DNA of 64,000 nt from assembly GCA_029781865.1 (NCBI GenBank), contig JAKOVW010000032.1:1-64000 (forward strand). Direction: 5' to 3'. The notes below the pieces were generated by a model. It had not been told where the DNA came from. It saw only the letters and a program-made list of their open reading frames with translations, and made no database searches. Below are positions 47,478-56,343 of this stretch, piece by piece. Each line of letters opens with the position of its first letter. Positions within the stretch are counted from its first letter, which is position 1. This DNA comes from Bacteroidota bacterium (GTDB lineage: Bacteria > Bacteroidota > Bacteroidia > Chitinophagales > Saprospiraceae). A program made the translations under genes and the position numbers.

Positions 47478-49532
47478 ATGACCAGAAAATTTCAAGTAAT
47501 GGCAAGCCTTAGTTGCTTAATTGCTTTATTCAATTTGAATGATTTGACGGCACAACAAATGAAAATCATTGCCTCTCTGCCCAGGGATAAATCATTTGTA
47601 TTCTTACCCAGAGGACCAATTAAACCCGCTCCGAACGGAATTCATAACACATACAGAAGTTTGGATGGCACCAACAACAACATTGCGCCACAAAGAGGTG
47701 AATGGGGTGCCACTGAGATTGCCTTGTTTAGAGAACTGCCCGCGGAATATGGTAGCATAGATACAAAAAATGCCATTGGTGGCGCAAACAGGCCTTCCCC
47801 CAGAAAAATTTCAAATGCATTGAGCGACGAGCCTGTAACTCAATTTAACGCGAGAAATTTAAGTGCATTTGTTTACGTGTGGGGGCAATTCCTCGATCAC
47901 GATATTACGTTAACTCCAACCGGCAACACAGAATATGCGCCCATTCCATTGCCTGTTGATGAACCATTATTTACGGCAGCCATACCCTTCTACAGAAGTG
48001 AAGTGTTTTCTTCCAGCGGAATCAATAATCCCAGACAGCAAACCAATTTAAACACAGCATGGATCGATGGTTCAGTGGTATATGGATCTGACGAAACTCG
48101 TGCGAAATGGCTAAGGACATTCCGCGACGGTAAATTGAAAACATCCAAAGACAATTTTTTACCATGGAATACTTTAAATGGTGAATATGGTGAAGCCATT
48201 GATCCGAACGCACCAAGCATGGCAGACGATGCAAATCATACTGTCAAAACATTTGTAGCAGGTGATATCCGTGCAAATGAACATCCTGGCATTACCAGCC
48301 TGCATATTCTGTTTGTAAGAGAACACAACCGCATTTGCGACCGATACATTTCGCAAGGATTAAAAAATGATGAAGAGATTTATCAAAAAGCCAGAAAGGA
48401 GGTTGGAGCACTCATACAAGCGATTACGTACCAGGAGTTCTTACCTGCACTAGGAGTAACATTGAATACCTATTCCAGTTACAAGGATAATGTCAGACCC
48501 GACATCATGAATACATTTGCAACTGCGGGATACCGCATTGGGCACACGATGGTAGCAGATGAAATTGCTTTGCGCGACAATAATTGTAACAAAGCGGGTC
48601 CCGGCTCACTGGAACTTTTAGATGTATTTTTTAATCCTCAATTAGTTGTGAATTACAGTCCTGAACTATTTTTAAAAGGGTTCTCAACACATAAGCAATA
48701 TGAGACAGATCTTAAAATCAATAGCGTCCTGCGTAATTACCTTTTTGGTTCACCAACCAATCCGGTGCGTTTTGGATTAGATCTCGCTGCAATTAACATT
48801 CAACGTGGAAGAGATCACGGCTTACCCAATTACAATGCCGTCAGAGCTTTATATCTCGGCAATCCGATTGCCAACTTTTCCCAGATCACCAGCGATGCAG
48901 CAAAAGCGGCTACATTACAAAATCTGTATGGTAATGTGAACAATATTGATCTATGGGTCGGAATCCTGGCAGAAGATCGCTTACCCGGCAAATCTGTCGG
49001 AAGGACTATGCATGCCATGCTCAAATCACAATTTGAAAAACTCAGAGACGGTGATTATTATTTCTATAAATATGATCCATTCCTCCCCCAAAATCTAAAG
49101 ACACAAATGGCGAATACCAAATTATCAGATATTATTAAAAGAAATACAACACTCACCAATTTACAAAGCAATGTGTTTTTTATAGATCCTTGTCCAGGTG
49201 AAACAGGTGAGGACGACTCCATGGGATCTGTTTCTAAAAATCTGAATAACAGTATGATTAGGGAACGAGATAAAACTTCTCGTGAATTTAATCTGCAAAT
49301 TTATCCCAATCCGGTAAATGACAGATTACTTATTGAGCTAAATACTTCTTCTGAATCTGTTCTTTTACAATTATTTTCAGCAAATGGTGCTCTCATTGCT
49401 AATATTCCTGTAAAAACTGATGATCATCTTTTAGAGGTTAAAACCTCAGATTACAAATCAGGACTATACCTTATGCGCATTTCGGATGGAATCCATGTAG
49501 AAACCGTTAAATTTATAATTGAACATGAATAA
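47478..49532 (+). CDS. animal-type (peroxidasin-like) heme peroxidase with T9SS sorting domain
   Basis: RPSPRKISNAL, YVWGQFLDHDITLT, NTAWIDGSVVYGSDE, GDIRANEHPGITSLHILFVREHNRICDRY, FGLDLAAINIQRGRDHGLPNYN. Confidence 0.95.
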   Translation: MTRKFQVMASLSCLIALFNLNDLTAQQMKIIASLPRDKSFVFLPRGPIKPAPNGIHNTYRSLDGTNNNIAPQRGEWGATEIALFRELPAEYGSIDTKNAIGGANRPSPRKISNALSDEPVTQFNARNLSAFVYVWGQFLDHDITLTPTGNTEYAPIPLPVDEPLFTAAIPFYRSEVFSSSGINNPRQQTNLNTAWIDGSVVYGSDETRAKWLRTFRDGKLKTSKDNFLPWNTLNGEYGEAIDPNAPSMADDANHTVKTFVAGDIRANEHPGITSLHILFVREHNRICDRYISQGLKNDEEIYQKARKEVGALIQAITYQEFLPALGVTLNTYSSYKDNVRPDIMNTFATAGYRIGHTMVADEIALRDNNCNKAGPGSLELLDVFFNPQLVVNYSPELFLKGFSTHKQYETDLKINSVLRNYLFGSPTNPVRFGLDLAAINIQRGRDHGLPNYNAVRALYLGNPIANFSQITSDAAKAATLQNLYGNVNNIDLWVGILAEDRLPGKSVGRTMHAMLKSQFEKLRDGDYYFYKYDPFLPQNLKTQMANTKLSDIIKRNTTLTNLQSNVFFIDPCPGETGEDDSMGSVSKNLNNSMIRERDKTSREFNLQIYPNPVNDRLLIELNTSSESVLLQLFSANGALIANIPVKTDDHLLEVKTSDYKSGLYLMRISDGIHVETVKFIIEHE

Positions 49533-49573
49533 CTAAAAAGTATAGATCAATCTTAATTATTCAGCTCTAACAG

Positions 49574-49604
49574 AGGTCTTTTCATTGATTGAAAAGACCT
49601 TTTT
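49574..49604 (+). terminator. strong intrinsic terminator after the peroxidase gene
   Basis: perfect 11-bp stem AGGTCTTTTCA-TTGAT-TGAAAAGACCT followed by a T tract. Confidence 0.82.
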
Positions 49605-49733
49605 CAATTTAAATTTATGCCTATAAAATTAAACCAAAATCAAAAAATTAAGTCTAACCGCTTGGAATGGACTTTACTTAAAATCCGGCAACCTGACCAA
49701 TCCTGATAAAAACGTAAATAGCTTAATGGAAAC

Positions 49734-50228
49734 ATGCAAAATCGTCGTCTAAACCATATGCGTTATCCTGATAAGAAAATGAGATTTTGCGATAAAACTC
49801 CTTTTATTGTTCTAATAACTTGTTATTCAGGCATTATTCAATCCCAGTACAATTCCCTATGGATTCCCGATACCCTATCCGGGACAAAATTTAATTTAAC
49901 CCTTAAAGACACGTTTGCCCAGTTCCGGTCCGGAAATCAAACCATTACTGCCGGAATAAACCAAACTAAATTCTGGGGATCTACCTTGTTTTTTAACAAA
50001 GGAGACACTATTTATATGACTGTAAAAAATGAACTGAATGATTCTACTACCTTACACTGGCATGGCACGCATTTACCCGCAGTAATGGATGGAGGACCTC
50101 ATCAGGTTATTCTTCCAGGTACTATTTGGCAACCTTATTGGAAAGTTACGAATAATGCTGCAACCTAATGGTATCATCCTCATTTGCATAATATGACCAT
50201 GAAACATTCAGTCAATAGCTTTTCTTAA
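49734..50228 (+). pseudogene. truncated multicopper oxidase paralog (only the first cupredoxin region remains)
   Basis: WIPDTLSGTKFNLTLKDTFAQ...LHWHGTHLPAVMDGGPHQ...PYWKVTNNAAT* (TAA at 50166-50168) then in-frame WYHPHLHNMTMKHSVNSFS*. Confidence 0.88.
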
Positions 50229-50247
50229 TATACTTAAAATCATATTT

Positions 50248-51861
50248 ATGAAAAAAAGTTTAGTTTCCATTTTATTTCTCTGCTGCCATTTTCTTTTTGC
50301 TCACAATGCTAATTATAATCATTTAATCCTAAGACATTGGACCCTTGCACATGAACACAAAACGGTAGAAGGTTCATTCTACATGTTAAAAAATGGAGAA
50401 CTTTATATTGAAGACGCAAATCTATCCATCATTCACTTCCCCCTTTCGTCGTTCTCTATAGAAGACCAGAATTATGCACAAAAAAGAAATGAATGGATAA
50501 TGGAAATAAATGATTCTCAAATATCAACTCGTACTAACCAGTCAGAAATTTTACCTATTTCAGATTATAAATTCTGGAGCTCTTTACTTTTACTGACTTT
50601 ATTATCCGTTTACACATTCACCACTAGGGAAAAAAGAAAATTAAACTATTTAATTCCGTTTCTAAGTATTGGAGTGCTTGCCTTCTTATTTGGTTTCACC
50701 TACACAACCATGGCTCCACAAATTCCAAATACAAATCCATTATTTATTGATTCGGCTTTTATTCCATTTAAACCTAATGTTTATACCCGATGGGATTCCA
50801 AATATTTTTATGTAGAATCACACGGCATTCCAACCACGCATGCAATGATGTCAGGCATTACGAGCTGGCAACAGCAAGTCCCCATTCCACAATGTTATAC
50901 CGGCAATAATCCATGGAGTATTCCATTAAATCCGGAAATAGCAAGCACTCCTGTTCCCGTAAACCCGCAACATTTCCTAAGAGGTGCAGTCGCCATTGCT
51001 GTAAATGGAATTGCCATTTTTAATCCGTATACCAATACCGGGGTTGATGCATTAGTAGATGGACAGCTGGACAACTGGGGAGGACATTGCGGAAGAGCTG
51101 ATGATTATCATTATCACATTGCCCCATTGCATTTATATGGTTACACCTTAAATACATTACCAATTGCATTTGCACTGGATGGATTTGCGGTCTATGGAAG
51201 TTTTGAACCTGAAGGCTCCTCAATGAAGCCTTTGGATAGTAATCATGGCCATTTTGGCACCAATGGTGTTTATCATTATCATGGCACTACTGCCAAACCC
51301 TATATGATTGGAAATATGGTTGGAAAGGTTACTGAAGACACTACCTTGCAAATTGTACCGCAGGCCTCTGCAAAACCAATAAGACCCGCCGGAACGCCTT
51401 TGAAAGGAGCAACAATTGTGGATTGCATTCCAAACGGGACTAATAATGGCTATACGTTAAACTACACACTAAACGGACAAAAATATGCAGTTGATTACAC
51501 CTGGACCCCTTCAGGTAAATATACTTTCAACTTTATTTCTCCGACAGGAACCACTACTTCCACATACAATGGCTTTGCACAATGCTCCCTGCCTACATCA
51601 ACAGAAGAAAAAAATATACTTTCTGACCAAATAATAATTTATCCTAATCCGAATCACAATATTTTACATATTTCGCTAAGTGATCCCATTCGCGAAAATG
51701 ATGTAAAAGAAATTTTAATATTTAATCTAATGGGAAATCTGACCTATAAAATGGACCGTTTCAAACCTGATATTGACATCAGCAATATGAAACCAGGAAC
51801 TTATATTGTACAAATGAATTTGACCCAAAACCAAATTAGTAAAAAACTGATTATACATTGA
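50248..51861 (+). CDS. YHYH domain-containing protein with two N-terminal-half TM helices and a T9SS sorting domain
   Basis: DDYHYHIAPLHLYG, FALDGFAVYGSF, NGVYHYHGTTAKPY; TM FWSSLLLLTLLSVYTFTT and YLIPFLSIGVLAFLFGFTYTT; IYPNPNHNILHISL. Confidence 0.88.
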   Translation: MKKSLVSILFLCCHFLFAHNANYNHLILRHWTLAHEHKTVEGSFYMLKNGELYIEDANLSIIHFPLSSFSIEDQNYAQKRNEWIMEINDSQISTRTNQSEILPISDYKFWSSLLLLTLLSVYTFTTREKRKLNYLIPFLSIGVLAFLFGFTYTTMAPQIPNTNPLFIDSAFIPFKPNVYTRWDSKYFYVESHGIPTTHAMMSGITSWQQQVPIPQCYTGNNPWSIPLNPEIASTPVPVNPQHFLRGAVAIAVNGIAIFNPYTNTGVDALVDGQLDNWGGHCGRADDYHYHIAPLHLYGYTLNTLPIAFALDGFAVYGSFEPEGSSMKPLDSNHGHFGTNGVYHYHGTTAKPYMIGNMVGKVTEDTTLQIVPQASAKPIRPAGTPLKGATIVDCIPNGTNNGYTLNYTLNGQKYAVDYTWTPSGKYTFNFISPTGTTTSTYNGFAQCSLPTSTEEKNILSDQIIIYPNPNHNILHISLSDPIRENDVKEILIFNLMGNLTYKMDRFKPDIDISNMKPGTYIVQMNLTQNQISKKLIIH

Positions 51862-51876
51862 TTCAAAACCATCGAC

Positions 51877-53118
51877 ATGAATTGCAAATTACTACTGTTG
51901 GATATTATCATGCTTAGCCTTTCATGCCCGTTATTCGCTCAATACAAGGGCACCGCTTCTGTTACAAAAGGCTTAGCGACAATTACAGCTTCAAATCTTT
52001 ATACCTGCAGTGGCGGCAGAACGACTAATTTAGGGTCGATCAAGGCTTCTGATAATACAACATGGACTGTACCTGCAGTTGTCAATTTTGCGGACACTAA
52101 TTTCCCTTTCTCATCAGACCTAAACAACATTTGTAATGGCGCCAATTATTCCACAGAAGCTGCCGCTTTAGCTGCTTTGAATGGTTCTGATATTATAGTT
52201 GTCGACTCAAGTGGCGAAGTCATAACCGGTTTCATCTTCGCTGATAATTATTTCGAAATCTATATCAATGGAGTTCCGGTTGGTAAAGATAAAGTTCCCT
52301 ACACGCAGTTCAACTCGAGTATTGTTCGCTTTAAGGTAAAAAGACCTTTTACTATAGCAATGCTGCTAGTGGATTGGGAAGAACATCTTGGAGTTGGTGC
52401 CGAAAACAGTAATGGTTTTCAATATCATATTGGTGACGGAGGCATGGTGGCGGTATTTAAAGATTCTAAAAACAAAATAGTCGCCATAACCGGAAATGAT
52501 TGGAAAGCTCAAACTTTTTATACGTCACCTGTAAAAGACCTAACCTGTCCCACAGAAATTGGCAACCTGCGATTGTCCAATAACTGCGACACCAAAGACT
52601 CCAATGATGGCACAAATTATTATGGTTTACACTGGAACCGACCTGCCAATTGGACAAAATCTTCTTTTGATGATAGCAAATGGCCATCTGCAACCACATA
52701 TAGCAATGGCACTATAGGGGTAGACAACAAACCTGCATATACAAATTTCATTCATCTATTTGATGACCCTTCTATGGATGCCCAATTTATATGGAGTACG
52801 AATGTTGTGCTGGATAATGAAGTGATTGTACGATATACCGTTGGCACAACCACAACGACCTTGAATCAAAAATTAATCACAGATGGAATACTAATTTATC
52901 CGAATCCTGCAACCCAGGAATTTGATTTAGACATTTCAAGTGAACTGATCAGAGACAATATAAGATCTATCCGTTTATACAATACGTATGGAAAAAAGAT
53001 CTATGAATCAAAAACATATTCCGAGAAAATCAACTTAGAATTTATGCCTAAGGGTTTCTATATAGTACAAATAGAAGTTGCCGGTTTCCAATTCAATAAA
53101 AAAATATTACTTCAATAG
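51877..53118 (+). CDS. uncharacterised secreted protein with T9SS sorting domain
   Basis: signal peptide ending LFAQ; WTKSSFDDSKWPSATTYSNG...FDDPSMDAQFIWSTNVVLDNEVIVRY; IYPNPATQEFDLDI...KGFYIVQIEVAG. Confidence 0.8.
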   Translation: MNCKLLLLDIIMLSLSCPLFAQYKGTASVTKGLATITASNLYTCSGGRTTNLGSIKASDNTTWTVPAVVNFADTNFPFSSDLNNICNGANYSTEAAALAALNGSDIIVVDSSGEVITGFIFADNYFEIYINGVPVGKDKVPYTQFNSSIVRFKVKRPFTIAMLLVDWEEHLGVGAENSNGFQYHIGDGGMVAVFKDSKNKIVAITGNDWKAQTFYTSPVKDLTCPTEIGNLRLSNNCDTKDSNDGTNYYGLHWNRPANWTKSSFDDSKWPSATTYSNGTIGVDNKPAYTNFIHLFDDPSMDAQFIWSTNVVLDNEVIVRYTVGTTTTTLNQKLITDGILIYPNPATQEFDLDISSELIRDNIRSIRLYNTYGKKIYESKTYSEKINLEFMPKGFYIVQIEVAGFQFNKKILLQ

Positions 53119-53161
53119 TATTCGCTCTATTTTATACACCGTAATGCAATTTGTAAGAGTT

Positions 53162-54388
53162 ATGAATAAATGGGTATTTATTAATTTTTTAGTTGTACTT
53201 GTCAATTCAATTATTGGACAAAGCATTCAAAAAACCATGTTGCGTTTGCCCGATACCGGACAAAAGACAAGTTATACGAACACATTTGGCGAAGACAATG
53301 ACTATATCATAAATCCCCCTTTTTTTATTAATAATGGAAATGGAACTGTTACAGATACTGTAACGGGTTTGATGTGGCAACAAACCGATGGAGGAGAAAT
53401 GACTATTGAAAACGCAATGGCTTATTGCGATTCCTTAACATTGGCCGGTTATACCAATTGGCGTTTACCAAATCCACAGGAATCATTTAGCATATTGATT
53501 CATCAGAATGCAAATCCCGCTTTAGATCCGGCAGCTTTTACAAAAACAGGTGCCGAATACTGGTGGACCAATGCAAGACAAGCGAATGACAACACAAGAG
53601 TCTGGGTAACCAATGCCGGAGGAGGCATTGGCAATCACCCCAAATCGGAGACTATTAGTGCCGGAGGAACTAAAAAAATTCATGTCCGTGCGGTCAGAGA
53701 TATCAATATACCAGCATCCGTTTCAAATCATTTTACAGATAATGGGGATGGCACCATTACTGATCATCTTACCAATTTGGTATGGCAAAAAAATCCAAAC
53801 CCAAATGCAATTAACTGGGAGCAAGCCTTGACATATGCAGAAAGTCTGAACTTAGCAGACTCCAGTGACTGGCGGCTTCCGAATATCAAAGAGCTGCATT
53901 CCTTACATGATGAAAGCACCGTTAATCCGGGTGTAAATACCAATTTCTTTCCTGCTATTGGTGTCAAAAAATACTGGTCTTCTACTTCGCTTCCAAATCA
54001 AACAACCAAGGCGTGGTATCTGGATACACAATTCGGAATTACAACTTATGATTTCAAAACAAGTCCGTTGTACGTAATTTGCGTGAGAGGTGGGAGTCAA
54101 AAAACAATTACAGCAACTCATGAATCAAATCATAATCCTTCATCGATTGTAATTTATCCCAATCCCGCATCTCTGGAAATCGTCATTTTAATCAATACAT
54201 TTGACACCAATAATTATAATCAGATTGCATTAGCCAATCAAATCGGAGAAGTAGTTTATAAAAAAGAGATCAACTCAATTATTAAAATCCATCACATTAA
54301 CACCCAGAATTTGAGCAATGGGTTTTACTATATACAATTATATGGTAATCATGTTTTTCAATCGCATAAAGTTATGATCCAAAATTAA
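53162..54388 (+). CDS. DUF1566/Lcl C-terminal-domain protein with T9SS sorting domain (ORF extends upstream to 53078)
   Basis: two repeats: GNGTVTDTVTGLMWQQTDGG...AGYTNWRLPNPQE and GDGTITDHLTNLVWQKNPNP...DSSDWRLPNIKEL; IYPNPASLEIVILI. Confidence 0.85.
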   Translation: MNKWVFINFLVVLVNSIIGQSIQKTMLRLPDTGQKTSYTNTFGEDNDYIINPPFFINNGNGTVTDTVTGLMWQQTDGGEMTIENAMAYCDSLTLAGYTNWRLPNPQESFSILIHQNANPALDPAAFTKTGAEYWWTNARQANDNTRVWVTNAGGGIGNHPKSETISAGGTKKIHVRAVRDINIPASVSNHFTDNGDGTITDHLTNLVWQKNPNPNAINWEQALTYAESLNLADSSDWRLPNIKELHSLHDESTVNPGVNTNFFPAIGVKKYWSSTSLPNQTTKAWYLDTQFGITTYDFKTSPLYVICVRGGSQKTITATHESNHNPSSIVIYPNPASLEIVILINTFDTNNYNQIALANQIGEVVYKKEINSIIKIHHINTQNLSNGFYYIQLYGNHVFQSHKVMIQN

Positions 54389-55971
54389 TGCAACATTCTA
54401 CATTAACGCTAATCCTAATTTCAATAATAACATTTGCGTTAAACGCACAACGAAATGTTATTCTTATTATCGCAGATGATTTAGGAACTGATTATTGTGG
54501 ATTCTATGAAAACCATAAAGATACCGTGGCCATGCCAAATATTCGCATGTTGTTGAGTTCGGGTATCCGCTTCAAAAATGCCTGGTCCAATCCACTTTGT
54601 TCGCCCACCAGAGCTGGTGCACTTACAGGAAGATATAGCTTTAGAACAGGTGTGGGAGACGCGGTTGGCGGTGCCGGATCTGCAGTTTTAGATACTTCCG
54701 AATTGACAATACCAAAACTCTTGAACAAATTTGCACCGAATGGAATTGCCAAAGCACATATTGGCAAGTGGCATTTGCATCTGGATAAACCAACTACAAA
54801 TTACATCTTTCCAAATAAAATGGGATATGATCATTTTGAAGGAAATTTCACCGGTGTCTTAGCTGATTATTACAATTGGACAAAAGTTACAAATGGCGTT
54901 GCAAATAAAATTACTAATTACGCTACTACGGAAACAGTAGACAATGCAATAACATGGATAAAATCACAAAGAAATAAGCCATTTTTTATATGGCTAGCGT
55001 TTAATGCCCCACACACACCTTATCATTTGCCACCTTCCACATTACATTCTGATACCACTCTGAGTGGCACAGCTAATGACATTGCTGCAAATCCTAAATC
55101 TTATTTTAAAGCTTCGCTTGAAGCATTAGATCACGAAACGGGTAGATTATTTGACACCTTAAAGTCCTTGCAAAAATGGGATAGTACAGACTTTATATTC
55201 ATTGGCGACAATGGCGACGACCCCAACGTTGCACAAAATTCAGGTAGCGCAAAGGGCAGTATTTATCAGGAAGGGGTGAATGTCCCATTTATCATTTCAG
55301 GTCCGTCGGTGGTAAACCCAAACCGAAGTAGTGATGCGCTGGTAAACACCCATGATTTGTTTGCCACCATTTTGGAACTATTTGGCTTTTCCAATTGGCA
55401 AACGGAAATACCTTTCAATAAGCAAGTAGACAGCAAAAGTATTTTTCCCATATTACGAAATGAAGTCATCGATATTCGACCCTGGATATTTACAGAAGTA
55501 TTTAAAAATCCAACAGTAGGAGGAGATGGTAAAGCAATGCGAAATAAAAATTACAAGCTTCTTGATTTTGACAACGGGACGCAAAAGTTTTTTAATCTGA
55601 CAGCTGATCCAATTGAAAACAATAATCTACTTGCCCGAATACTAAGCACTGATGAATATTCGAATTACAACTACTTATGTAACGAAATGACCATTTTGCT
55701 TGGTGATAACAGATTTTGCTCGATTCCGTCAAATACTAATGAAGAAAAGACTTCCAAATTCTTTCTTGTGCATCCAAATCCTTTCAATAGCTTCATTACT
55801 ATCAATCCTTTACACGGTAATGAAGTTTTTTATATTTATAATTCAATTGGAAATTTAATTTTTAATGGCAATAAAATTGCAAATTATAATTTCTCTACCT
55901 TGAATAAGGGAATTTATTTTCTAAAAATAATCGGCGAAAAAACAGAAATAATTAAATTGGTAAAAGAATAA
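54388..55971 (+). CDS. sulfatase-family protein with T9SS sorting domain, canonical CSPTR motif
   Basis: NVILIIADDLGTDYCGFY; NPLCSPTRAGALTGRYSFRTGVG; start overlaps the upstream stop (TAATG). Confidence 0.94.
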   Translation: MQHSTLTLILISIITFALNAQRNVILIIADDLGTDYCGFYENHKDTVAMPNIRMLLSSGIRFKNAWSNPLCSPTRAGALTGRYSFRTGVGDAVGGAGSAVLDTSELTIPKLLNKFAPNGIAKAHIGKWHLHLDKPTTNYIFPNKMGYDHFEGNFTGVLADYYNWTKVTNGVANKITNYATTETVDNAITWIKSQRNKPFFIWLAFNAPHTPYHLPPSTLHSDTTLSGTANDIAANPKSYFKASLEALDHETGRLFDTLKSLQKWDSTDFIFIGDNGDDPNVAQNSGSAKGSIYQEGVNVPFIISGPSVVNPNRSSDALVNTHDLFATILELFGFSNWQTEIPFNKQVDSKSIFPILRNEVIDIRPWIFTEVFKNPTVGGDGKAMRNKNYKLLDFDNGTQKFFNLTADPIENNNLLARILSTDEYSNYNYLCNEMTILLGDNRFCSIPSNTNEEKTSKFFLVHPNPFNSFITINPLHGNEVFYIYNSIGNLIFNGNKIANYNFSTLNKGIYFLKIIGEKTEIIKLVKE

Positions 55972-56343
55972 TACTAACCGCCAATCATATTACAAGTTGT
56001 TCTTACGGGTTTCAAATGATACCAGCACCTCAACACGGTTAAAATAAAATCTTATTTGCTTTTATTTTCACTTGCTGTTTATGATCAAATGCTACATAAT
56101 TAGATCTCTTAAAAGAAGACTACACCAAATCGAATATATCGAATGCCACTACTATTTATTGGCCATTAAAAATTCTTTCAAAAGTTGAATGTTGAATTCC
56201 GATTTGAAGTATTTAATTCAAGTCTTTCCTGAAAAATACTCTAATTTTGCATAGTTCATACTAAAATGCAGAGTATTTCTTTTAGTTGTAACTTGAATAA
56301 ATTCCAATGAATAAATTTTGCTCTAAGTATAAATAGACATAAC

